Shown here: positions 24,853 to 35,300 of the stretch, one piece after another | How positions within the stretch are numbered: position 1 is the first letter of the stretch | How the letters are laid out: every line of letters begins with the position of its first letter | DNA from: Streptomyces sp. NBC_01478 | GTDB taxonomy: Bacteria > Actinomycetota > Actinomycetes > Streptomycetales > Streptomycetaceae | Direction: 5' to 3' | Length of the DNA: 64,000 nucleotides | Assembly (NCBI RefSeq): GCF_036227225.1 | Contig: NZ_CP109444.1 | Location: forward strand, 8,909,501-8,973,500 | Program-made: the position numbers and the translations under genes | The notes under the pieces: generated by a model | Seen by the model: only the letters and a program-made list of their open reading frames with translations | What the model was told of the DNA's origin: nothing | The model's database searches: none

Positions 24853-27800
24853 CGGTCGTACTCCTCTTCGTGCGCGGGTCCCGTCGTCCAGGCCACGACG
24901 TAGGTCCTGTCCGGCAGATTGGGGGGATTGCCGGCCGGCTCGCAGTGCACCGTGTAGGCGCGTTCCAGGCGTCCCGACACCAACAGCCGTGATCCGGAGT
25001 CCACTTGGAACACGGCGAAGTCGCGCGGTCGGCCGCCGAAGCCGGTGCCCTCCGCCTTGGCGACCGCCTCCTTGGCCGCCCAGAAGCGGGCGAACCACAG
25101 CGCCTCGGACTCGCCGGTGGCCGCCGACTGGGTGTGCAGCAGAGCGAGTTCCTCCTCGCCGAGTGCGGTGGTGAGGGTGGCCGGGGGGCGTTCCACGACC
25201 TCCTCGATGTCGATCCCGGGGCCGGGGCCGGGGGAGTGCGGCCGGACGATCGCGACCGCCGCCTCGGCGCGATGGGCCAGCGAGACATCCAGCGGGGGCA
25301 GGGTCCGGCCGTGCAGACCGGTGACGTACGGGCGGCCCGACTCGTCGTTGTGGACCCGGATCTCCGCCGGATAGACGGGCCCCTCGCCGTGGCTCCACAG
25401 CCACTGCCGTACCGCGTCCTTCACCGCGATCCGGCCCAGCAGCCACTGCCGGCGCCCGCGCGGCGGATGCTCGGCGTACTGCGAACGCTCCACGCTGCTC
25501 AGGGAGTTGCGCATGATCAGATCGCGCGAGGCGAGGTCGGGCCAGCGCTCGTTCAGCAGGGTCCGGCCGCCGGGGCGGGCCTCGGAGAGGGTGTTGCGCT
25601 CGGGGAAGCGCTCGACCGGCTTGGTCTGCGGGTCGTTGTCGAAGCGCCGGTCCTGCCAGCCCGTCAGCTCCGCCCACACCTCGCCGTCGACCGTGAGCTG
25701 TACGTCGGCTTCGAGCGCGGTGTCGGTGAGCGAGGTGATCCGCACCAGGCACTCGACGTCCGTGCCGGGGCGCGGATGGGGGCCGTAGAAACGCATCTCG
25801 CGCATGCCGACCGGGAAGACGACGGTGCGTTCGGTGCGGGTCGCCATGATCCAGTAGCCGAGGATCTGGCCGACGTTGTCGAGCAGGGAGCCCGGGGCGG
25901 GCGGTGTGGTGATCGTGCCGCGTACGTGGCGGTCGCCGATCGCGGTGAGTTCGGTGACGCCCTGGAACGCCGGGCCGTGGAACATCCAGCGCTCGTCGTA
26001 GAGATGGGCCGCGGTGTGGTCGGGGACGCGCTCGGTGGTGGGGTCCGGGCGGGGGTGCGGCGGGGGTGACGGGGCGTGGGCGGGGGCCAGTTCGACCACG
26101 CCTCGGGCGTGCGGGCCGAAGGAGACGGCGAGTCGGTTGGTCGTGTCCGCAACTACGCGTACCGGTACGTCGATCGAGGGCGTCGCCGTGAGCCATCGGT
26201 CGAACCGCGCGTCGTGCACGGCGACCGCGCGCATACCGGGCGCGGTCCGCTCCGCCGCCTCGATGATGTGCTGGACGATCGTGGTGGCGGGGACCACCGG
26301 CCAACGGTCCGCCACGTCGGGCCAGTTGGGGCGTTGCGGGAAGAAGCAGTGGTCCATGAGGTAGGGCATGGACTCGGGGGAGACATGGACCGTGGTCTGC
26401 CATTCCCGTGGGGGAGCGGGAGGCGCGGCCGCGATGCGGGGTACGGGGGCGGGCGCGGTCGGTGTGCCACGACGGCTGCCCGCGCTGATGAGTTGGGCGG
26501 CCGTGTCGGCGGTGTCGCGCATGAGGGCGTGCAGTTCGGCGGCGGCCGGGAAGCGGTCGGTGAGGGCGTGGAGGGGGGACAGGGCGGCGAGGGCCGGCGT
26601 GTGCGCGGCGGCCGGTGTGCGTAGTTCCGCCCGCAGCTTCACCAGGGTCGGGGCGTCGAGGGACACGAGTGCGCCGGCCATGTCGAGCCGTACCGGGGGC
26701 CGTTCGTGTCGTGGAGCGGGTTTCCGCAGGGCCAGTGCCAGCGGATCCACCGTCGCGCCCGCGGACCACAACGCCACGGCCACGCGCCGGAGTTGGGCCA
26801 GTCCGGAGCGGTGGGGCGAGTTGGCGGCGACGACCAGGTGGTCGCGTCCGCCGAGCGTGGCGTCGATCAGGGAGCCGAGCTGGCCCGTGCCGACCTGGAC
26901 GAACGCGCGATGCCCGGCGGTGTACATGGCCTCGACGAGCTGGCGGAAGCGCACGGGTTCCAGGAGGTGGCGGATGAAGAGCTCACGTACCGCCTTCTCG
27001 TCCGAAGGGAACGGCGAGGCGGTCGTTCCCGACCACAGAGGGACCGTCGGCGGATGGAGGCGGAAGCGGTTCGTGGCCTCTTCGATCGGCGCGAGGTAGG
27101 GCTTCAACATCGGTGTGTGGAAGCCGGATTGGAACGGGAGGACCTGACTCAGGACGCCCTGCGCGCGGAAGGACCGCACGAAGGCGTCCACGGCTTCGGC
27201 GGGTCCGCACACCATCGACTGGCCGGGCGCGTTGTCGTGGGAGAGCACGATCCCGGCGCCGGTCCACTCGTCGGCGAGCGCCGCCAGCACGCGCTCGGCC
27301 GGGGCGCCGATCGCACCGAAGGCCAGGCCCGGCACCGTCACCGAGTCGGGGTCGAACGACTCCATGAAGTCGCTGACCTCGTCCGGCGAGTACACCCCGG
27401 CGGCCGTCATCGCGGTCCACTCGCCGACGCTGTGTCCGGCGACCGCGTCCGGGGCGACTCCCATCCTGCGCAGCGCGGCGTCCAACAGCCGCCCGACACC
27501 GACGACATCGAAGCCGTGACGGCCGACATCCCCCACCTGAGCCGGAGTTGAGGACTTGTTCTCGCGCAGTCCGAAGTGCGCGGCGATGTCCTCGACCCGG
27601 GGCGTGAAGTCGCCCTCGAGACCCGGGAAGACGAACGCCAGCTTGCCCCCGCCGGGCCCGATCAACGGACTCGGCGTGAACCACACATCGCTGCGGCCCT
27701 GCCACGCCCGCCCCTTGGCGATCGCCCGGCGGGCCAGCGCGAGCCGCTTGGCGTCCGGGGCGACGATGCCGAGCCGGGAGCGCCCGGACGGGGGACCGGT

Positions 27801-29345
27801 CCGGGCCGAAGCCGCGGCCAGTACGGCGGAGTCGTCGGCGTCCAGCAGGGCGGCGAGGGCTTCCGGGCTGTCGGCGGCGAGGATCAGCACGCGCTCCGGC
27901 TCGTCGACGACCACCGCCGACGCACGTGACGCGCGCGCCCCCGGCGCCTCCTCCAGCACCACATGCGCGTTGATGCCGCCGAACCCGAACGCGTTGACCG
28001 CCGCCCGCCGCACCGGCTGCTCGGCCGTCGTCTCCCAGGGCGCCGCCTTCTCCAGCGGACGGAACCGGGTCGCCGCGAGCGCCGGATGCGGGTCGTCGCA
28101 GTGCAGGGTCGGCAGGAGCATGCCGTGGTGGACGGCGAGGGCGGCCTTGACCAGACCGGCCACTCCGGCGGCCGGCATGGTGTGGCCGATCATCGACTTC
28201 ACCGAGCCGATGACCGCATCACCGTCGGGTCCGAACACCTCTGCCAGCGTGGCCAGTTCGGCCCCGTCACCGGCGGGCGTCGCCGTCCCGTGCGCCTCCA
28301 GCAGACCGATCGAATCGGGGCGCGCCGGGTCGAGGCCCGCCGCCTCCCAGGCCTGTCGTACGGCGTGGGTCTGACCGGCCGAGTCCGGGTTGACGAGGCT
28401 TGCGGCGCGCCCGTCGCTGGACACACCGGTGCCCCGGACGACGGCGTAGATCCGGTCGCCGTCGCGTTCGGCGTCGGCGAGGCGCTTGAGGACGACGACT
28501 CCCGTGCCCTCGCCGATCAGGATGCCGTCGGCGTCGCGGTGGAAGGGGCGGATCCGCTGGCTCGGGGAGAGCGCGCGCAGTTGGGAGAACACGCTCCACA
28601 GCGTGATGTCGTGGCAGTGGTGGACGCCCCCGGCGAGCATCAAGTCACAGCGCCCGGCGGCGAGTTCGGTCACCGCCTGGTCGACGGCGATCAGCGAGGA
28701 CGCGCAGGCCGCGTCCACCGTGTAGGCCGGGCCGCGCAGGTCGAGGCGGTTGGCGACCCGGGACGCCGCGAGGTTCGGTACGAGGCCGATGACCGACTCG
28801 GGACTGTCGGGGCCGAGCCGTTCGGTGAACGCCGTGCGGATCCGCTCCAGTTGGCCGGGATCCAGGTCGGGCAGCAACTCGCCCAGGGTGCGGACGAGTT
28901 GGCCCGCCGTACGGACCCGCTGGTCGAGGCGGACCAGGCCGGGGGTGAGATAGCCGCCCCGGCCGAGCACGACACCGACGCGCTGCCGGTCGGGCAGACG
29001 GGACTCGCCACCCGCGTCGGCGAGGGCGGCGGCGGCCACATGGAGGGCGATGAGCTGGTCGGGTTCGGTGCCGGGCACCGAGTTCGGCATGATGCCGAAC
29101 CGGGTGACCTCGACCTCGGCCAGCCCGTCCACGAATCCGCCGCGCCGGCAGTACACCTGGTCGGCCACGGCCGGACCGCTCGCGGAGTCCGGGCGGTAGT
29201 AGTCCGCGTCCCACCGGCCGTCCGGCACCTCGCTGATGGCGTCCGTGCCGGCCAGCAGATTCCGCCAGTACGCGTCGAGGTCGGCGGCGCCCGGCAACAG
29301 CACCGACATTCCCACGATGGCGACCGGCACTTGACGGTCCGTCAT
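24849..29345 (-). CDS. Type I PKS / PUFA-synthase-like: KS-AT-DH-PPTase
   Basis: A 1498-residue multidomain protein. A ketosynthase (about 7-470) has active-site VDAACASS, EAHGTAT and SVKSMIGHT. An acyltransferase-like domain (about 565-840) has GHSVGEW but an atypical FPGLEG entry motif. A hot-dog dehydratase-like region (about 985-1225) includes YLMDHCFFPQRP and VVPATTIVQHI. A C-terminal Sfp-type phosphopantetheinyltransferase (about 1315-1498) has PGIDIEEVV and FWAAKEAVAKAEGTG. A fused transferase recalls PfaE-type activation in PUFA synthases. It begins one base after the stop of the larger synthase gene. The locus recalls the PUFA-like genes of S. coelicolor (SCO0124-0129, from memory). 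Confidence 0.88.
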   Translation of the reverse strand: MTDRQVPVAIVGMSVLLPGAADLDAYWRNLLAGTDAISEVPDGRWDADYYRPDSASGPAVADQVYCRRGGFVDGLAEVEVTRFGIMPNSVPGTEPDQLIALHVAAAALADAGGESRLPDRQRVGVVLGRGGYLTPGLVRLDQRVRTAGQLVRTLGELLPDLDPGQLERIRTAFTERLGPDSPESVIGLVPNLAASRVANRLDLRGPAYTVDAACASSLIAVDQAVTELAAGRCDLMLAGGVHHCHDITLWSVFSQLRALSPSQRIRPFHRDADGILIGEGTGVVVLKRLADAERDGDRIYAVVRGTGVSSDGRAASLVNPDSAGQTHAVRQAWEAAGLDPARPDSIGLLEAHGTATPAGDGAELATLAEVFGPDGDAVIGSVKSMIGHTMPAAGVAGLVKAALAVHHGMLLPTLHCDDPHPALAATRFRPLEKAAPWETTAEQPVRRAAVNAFGFGGINAHVVLEEAPGARASRASAVVVDEPERVLILAADSPEALAALLDADDSAVLAAASARTGPPSGRSRLGIVAPDAKRLALARRAIAKGRAWQGRSDVWFTPSPLIGPGGGKLAFVFPGLEGDFTPRVEDIAAHFGLRENKSSTPAQVGDVGRHGFDVVGVGRLLDAALRRMGVAPDAVAGHSVGEWTAMTAAGVYSPDEVSDFMESFDPDSVTVPGLAFGAIGAPAERVLAALADEWTGAGIVLSHDNAPGQSMVCGPAEAVDAFVRSFRAQGVLSQVLPFQSGFHTPMLKPYLAPIEEATNRFRLHPPTVPLWSGTTASPFPSDEKAVRELFIRHLLEPVRFRQLVEAMYTAGHRAFVQVGTGQLGSLIDATLGGRDHLVVAANSPHRSGLAQLRRVAVALWSAGATVDPLALALRKPAPRHERPPVRLDMAGALVSLDAPTLVKLRAELRTPAAAHTPALAALSPLHALTDRFPAAAELHALMRDTADTAAQLISAGSRRGTPTAPAPVPRIAAAPPAPPREWQTTVHVSPESMPYLMDHCFFPQRPNWPDVADRWPVVPATTIVQHIIEAAERTAPGMRAVAVHDARFDRWLTATPSIDVPVRVVADTTNRLAVSFGPHARGVVELAPAHAPSPPPHPRPDPTTERVPDHTAAHLYDERWMFHGPAFQGVTELTAIGDRHVRGTITTPPAPGSLLDNVGQILGYWIMATRTERTVVFPVGMREMRFYGPHPRPGTDVECLVRITSLTDTALEADVQLTVDGEVWAELTGWQDRRFDNDPQTKPVERFPERNTLSEARPGGRTLLNERWPDLASRDLIMRNSLSSVERSQYAEHPPRGRRQWLLGRIAVKDAVRQWLWSHGEGPVYPAEIRVHNDESGRPYVTGLHGRTLPPLDVSLAHRAEAAVAIVRPHSPGPGPGIDIEEVVERPPATLTTALGEEELALLHTQSAATGESEALWFARFWAAKEAVAKAEGTGFGGRPRDFAVFQVDSGSRLLVSGRLERAYTVHCEPAGNPPNLPDRTYVVAWTTGPAHEEEYDR

Positions 29346-29346
29346 G

Positions 29347-32300
29347 TCACCAGCCCGAAGCGGTGTAGACGACGGCTCCGGCCGACTCGTCGCCGAAGGC
29401 GAGTTCGCGCAGCAGGGCCGCGGTGCCCTCCTCGGGGTCGATCAGCGAGATGCCGCGCCGCGCGTACTCGCGTCCCAACTCCGGGGTGACCATGCCGTGG
29501 TGACCGCCGGTGGGCGCCCACGGCCCCCAGTGCACGGTCAGCGCGCGGTGCCCGGTACGGGCGGCCCAGGCGGTGCCCAGGTTCTGCAGGGCGTCGTTGG
29601 CGGCGGCGTAGTCGACCTGACCACGGTTGCCGAGGACGGCCGAGATGGAGCCGAACAGGACCGCGAAAGCAGGGCCGTTGGGCAGTTGCTCCAGCGCCGA
29701 CAGCAGGGTCTCGGCGCCGTGGGTCTTCGTGCCGTAGACCCGCTGGAAGGACTCGGTGGTCTTCTCGGCGATCAGCCGGTCCTCGATGACCCCGGCCGCG
29801 TAGACGACACCGTCGAGGCGGCCGTGTTCGGCGTGGATCTCCTTGACCGCCTGGACCGCGGCGTCCGGTTCGCGGAAGTCGACGGAGTGGTAGCGGGCCT
29901 GGCTGCCGAGGGCCGTCAGTTCGTCCAGGGTCGCGGTGATCTCCCGCTGGGCGAGCAGGAGTTCGGCGGTGCGGTTGATCTCGGCGGGCGTGAGCCCACC
30001 GCCCTGCCCGGCGAGGGCGGCACGCAGTTCGGCCGGGGTGCGGGCGCCCACGGTCGCCGGGTCCTCGGGGCCGGCCGGTGCGGCGGTCCTGCCCAGGAGT
30101 TCGATACGGCACCGGGAGGCGGCGGCGAGCGCGGCGGCGAACTTCGCGGTGATGCCCCGCGCGCCGCCCACCAGCAGCACCACCGAGTCGCGGTCGAGCC
30201 CGATCGCGGCGGCTTCGGCGACCCCGTCACCGGCCGGTCCGGCGCCATTGGTCGCGAGCGCGCCGAGCGGTGTCTCCACCAGCTCAAGTCCGTGCCGACC
30301 GGCGGCGGTTCGCAGCACCACCGGCTCCGCGCCGGGGGCGAGCAGTTCGGCGATCACCGCGTCCGCGACGGCGGCCGGCGCGGTGTCCGCGAGCTCGACG
30401 ACCCGGGCGACGGTGTCCGGATACTCCCGGGCCACCGTACGGAACAGCCCGTGCAGCCCCGCCGATCCGCCGTCCGCCCCCTGCACCGCGAGGAGGTGGC
30501 GCGGGCCGCGCCGCAGCGCGGCCTGGAACACGGGGAACGCGTCGGGCAGCACCGGCGCCGACGCGGTGAGCGGCGCGAGATACAGAACGGCGTCCACCTG
30601 GCCGTCGGCGTCGCTGAGTTGGTGCTCGGGAGCGACGATCACCGCGTCGGCGCCGTACGAGGAGAGCCGCGCCGCGACCGCCTCCGAGGCGTCACCGTCG
30701 CCGTGGACGACGAACCGTCGGCCGCTCAGCGCGGACGCCGGGTCCGCCGGGTTGTCACCGTCCTGGTGCGGCAGCAGCACCGGCCGGAGCTGGAGGCGCT
30801 TGGGCGCGGAGCCGGTGACCTCCTCCTGCGGGGAGGTGTCGGCCGCCGGGGACGTGTCGGCCGCCGGGGCGGCGGGCTCCGTCAGCCGTGCCGACAGCCA
30901 GCCCGTGACGGAGGCCGCCGTACGGGCCTTCGCCAGGTCCTCCAGCTCGGCGTCGTCGAGCGAGGCGACGTCCATACCGCCCCCGATACCGAGGCGTTGG
31001 GCCAGTTCACCGGCGATCTCGGCGCGCTTGATGGAGTCGATGCTGAGGTCCGCCTCCAGGTCGAGGTCGGGCTCGATCATGTCGACGGGATAGCCGGTGC
31101 GTTCGCTGATGATCTCCAGGACGACCCGGAGCACATCGGCCTCGGTGACGGCCTCGGGGGCCGACTCCGGCTGCGCGGCGGGCTGTTGGGGCACCGGTGC
31201 CTCGGCGGCCGGCAGGGCGGCGAGCTGCGGGAGCGCCTCGACCACGGCGGGCGCGGGTGCGGGCACCCACGTTCCCTGCGGCACCGTGCCCTGTACCGCG
31301 CCGAAGTACGTCAGCAGCACATCCCGTTGCGCGGCCACCATCTCCCGGCTGGTGCGCAGGAATTCGGAGATGAGCGCGTCCCTGTTCGCCTCGCCGGGGG
31401 CACCGGCTCCGTCGGCGGGGTTTGTCGTCACAGTCGTCTCCACAACGCGTCGGGCCGGTGCGAGGGCACCGGGCAGAAGTGCTCCGGCGGCGGTACGGAC
31501 GAGTTGTCCGTCGACCGTCCAGCCGGGTCGCGAGGGCACAGGAGTCCGGGCCGCGTCGACGGCGTCGCGCCCGTTGAACAGCCATCCGGTCCGCACCGGC
31601 AGCCCGGCGACGGCCAGTTGGGCCAGCGCGTCGAGCCAGCCGCGCAGCCCGCTGTCCTGCCGGGGCTCGCACGCGACCGTGCGGTGCGGGCGGTCGCCGA
31701 GGATCTGGCCGACCAGCCGGGTCAGCACGGAGCCGGGACCGGCCTCGACGAAGACCCGAGCCCCCGCCTCGTACATCGCCTCGATCTGCGCGACGAATCC
31801 GACCGGGGAGCCGATCTGCGCGGCGAGTTCGGCCCGGACCGCGTCGGCGCCCTCGCCGTACGGGGCCGCGGTGCGGTTGGACCAGACCGGGAACTCGGGT
31901 GCGAGCACCGGCCGTTGGGCGAGGGCCCGCGCGAACCGTTCGCCCGCCCCCGCCACCAGCGGGCTGTGGAAGGCGCAGGCGACGGGGATGCGCTTGGCAC
32001 CGAGCCCGGCCTCGCGCAGCAGTCGTACGGCTGTGCCGACGGCCTCCGTCGGACCCGAAATCACGGTCTGACGAGGCGAGTTGTGGTTGGCGACGACGAC
32101 GGAGCCGGGGGCGTCCGCCGCCTTGAGGGCCTGCTCGACGTCCTCGGCGCCGGCCGCGACCGCGGCCATCGTGCCCGGGTCGTCCGCGCCCGTCGCTTCG
32201 AGGATCGCCGCCGCGCGTTCGGCGCTCAGCTCCAGCAGCGTCTCCGGCGCGATCGCGCCCGCCGCGCACAGGGCGACCAGCTCGCCGTAGCTGTGCCCGG

Positions 32301-35300
32301 CCGCCATGTCGGGCCGTACGCCCGCCTCGGTGAGCAGGGCGTGCGCGGCCAGCCCGGCGATGCCCAGCGCGGGCTGCGCGACCCGGGTGTCGGTGAGACC
32401 GGCCTGCTGGCGGTCGCGGGCGGCGTCGTCGAAGGCGGTGGGCGGGTAGAGCGCGTCGGCGTGGTCGCGGCCGAGGTGCAGATAGTGCTGCAGCTCGGGG
32501 AACGCGATGAACACGTCGGCGAGCATGCCGGGCCGCTGACTGCCCTGACCGGGGAAGAGGAACGCGACCTTGCCTGCTTCGGCGTCCGTGTCTGCTCCGG
32601 CCTCCGCGAGGTGGACGCCCCTGGCCGGATCGTGTTCACCGGCCAGCGCCCAGCGCAGTTGCCCGGTCAGTTCTTCCACATCCCTTGCCACGACGGCCAC
32701 TTGCACCGGTTCGTGCCGGGCGTCCGCGCGGCGTGACGCGCTGAGGGCGAGGTCGCGCAGCTTCCAGTGCCCCGCCTCGGCGAGCTTCAGGGTCTCCTCG
32801 ATGCCCCGCCGCGCCGCCGCCCGGTCCGCGCCCCGGAAGGTGAACAACTCGGCCGGCCACGCGTCCAGTCCGTGAGCGGGCGGTACGGCCTCGCCGTAAG
32901 CCCCGATCACCGCGTGGAAGTTGGTGCCGCCGAAGCCGAACGCGCTGAGTCCCGCGACGCGTTCCTCGGCGGGGGCCGCCCAGGGCCGTGGCCGGGCGTG
33001 GAAGACGAACGGGCTGTCGTCCTCCTTCCAGGCCGAGTTGGGCTGCTTCATGTGCAGGGTGGGCGGCTTGACGCCGGTGTAGAGGGACAGCACGGTCTTG
33101 ATGAGACCGGCGAGTCCCGCGGCGCACTTCGTGTGCCCGATCTGGGACTTGACCGAGCCGAGCGCACAACTGCCCGTCCGCGCCCCGGACTCGGTGAACA
33201 CCTCGCTGAGGATGGCGAGTTCGGTGCGGTCGCCGACTACCGTCCCGGTGCCGTGCGCCTCGACCAGGCCGACCTCGGCGGGGGAGACACCCGCGTTGCG
33301 GTACGCCCGCTCCAGCGCCGACCGCTGTCCTTCGGGCCGGGGTGCGGTGAGGCCCAGTGAGCGGCCGTCGCTGGAGCTGCCGACCCCCTTGATCACGCCG
33401 TAGATCCGGTCGCCGTCGCGCTCCGCGTCCGCGAGCCGTTTGAGGACCACGCACGCGACGCCCTCGCCGAGCGCGATGCCGTCCGCCGAGTTGTCGAAGG
33501 CGCGGGAGCGGCCGGTGGGGGACAGGGCGTGCACGGAGGAGAAGAGGACGTAGTCGTTGATGCCGTTGTGGAGGTCGGCGCCCCCGCACAGCACGATGTC
33601 GCTGGTGCCGCCCACGAGTTCCTTGCAGGCGACGTCGACGGCGGCCAGCGAGGACGCGCAGGCCGCGTCGACCGTGAAGTTGGCCCCGCCCAGGTCGAGC
33701 CGGTTGGCGATGCGGCCCGAGATGACGTTGGAGAGCATGCCGGGGAACGAGTCCTCGGTGAGCGTGGGGAGTTGCTCCTCGATGCCCTGCGGGATCTTCC
33801 CGTAGTAGGACGGCAGTACGGCGCGCAGCGTGGTCGCGTTGGACAGGTCGCTGCCCGCCTCCGCGCCGAACACCACGGAGGTGCGCGCGCGGTCGAACTC
33901 CCGCCCCCGGTCGCCGTATCCGGCGTCCTCCAGCGAACGCCGGGCCGCTTCGAGGGCGAGCAACTGCACCGGTTCGATGCTGCCGAGGGAGGTCGGCGGG
34001 ATGCCGTAGCGCAGCGGGTCGAAGGGGATGCGCGGCAGGAAGCCGCCCCACTTCGACGGGGTGGCGCCGCCCTTGTCGGGCGAGTAGTGGACGGCGGGGT
34101 CCCAGCGGTCGGGCGGGACCTCGTCGACGGCGTCCCGGCCGCCGAGGATGTTCGCCCAGAACGTGGGGAGGTCGGGGGCCTGCGGGAACATGCAGGCCAT
34201 GCCGATGACGGCGACGTCCAGCGGTGCGGGCGCCGCCGGCTCGACGCTCGCCTCCACTCCCAGGCGGACGCGGGCGGTTCGCGCGCTGTCGGCCAGGAAC
34301 GCGGCGGCCTCCTCGGTCACCGAGCGGTGCAGGGCGTCGATCGTGGTGGTCGCCGAACGCAGCACGGCGACCTCGCCGGCCATGAACATGCCCTCGGCGA
34401 GCTGGCGTTGCTCGTCCACGGCGGCCAGCGCGCCGTCCGCGTCCCGCTCGACGCCCTTGCTGGCGATCCGCAGCCGGCCGACGTTGAGCCGCTCCAGCTT
34501 CTCCCAGATCTGCCGGTCGGGTACGCCCTCCGCACGCAACTGGGCCTCGAAATCGAGGTAGTTGTCGCTGAACGGACTCGGCACGCAACGGGTGGCGTGA
34601 CCGGGCGCGGTCTCCAGCAGCGCGGTCCGGGTGGCGTGTATCACCTGCTCCTGGAACAGGGGTTGGACCGCTCCACGTGTCACCGCCTCCTCCGTGAAGA
34701 GGTAGGCGGTGCCCATCAGCACGCCGACGGCCGCACCGCGTGCGGTGAGCGGTGCGGCAAGGGCGGCCACCATCGCCGCCGAGCGCTCGTCGTGGACGCC
34801 GCCCGCGAAGAACACCTCGACGTGTTCCGCCGTGCCTGCCTCGGCCGTAGCCAAGAAGTCGTCCAGGACGGCGAGTTGGGCCTCCCACAGCGGGAAGCTG
34901 CCGCGTGGTCCGACATGGCCGCCGCACTCGGAGCCCTCGAAGACGAACCTGCGGACACCGGCGTCCAGGAACTGCCGCAGCAGCCCCGGCGAGGGCACAT
35001 GGAGGAAGGTGGAGATCCCGGACCGTTCCAATGCCTCGGCCTGCGAGGGACGTCCGCCCGCGATGATCGCGTGCGTCGGCCCCAACTCCCGTACGGCTTC
35101 GAGCTGGGCGTTGCGCAGTTCCTCGGGCGCGAAGCCGAGCACGCCGACACCCCAGGGGCGCTTGCCCACGGCGGTGCGGGTCTCGGCCAGTACCGCCCGC
35201 GACTGCTCGCCGCTCGACAGGGCCAGCGCGACGAACGGCAGGGCCCCGCCTTCCGCGACGGCCGCGGCGAACTCCGCCTGGTCACTGACACGGGTCATCG

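Noticed and set aside
29344..32736. 1130-residue plus-strand open frame opposite the synthase
   Set aside because: It is the antisense shadow of a GC-rich megasynthase gene; arginine- and glycine-rich without domains, while the minus strand has clear KS, AT, ACP and KR motifs.
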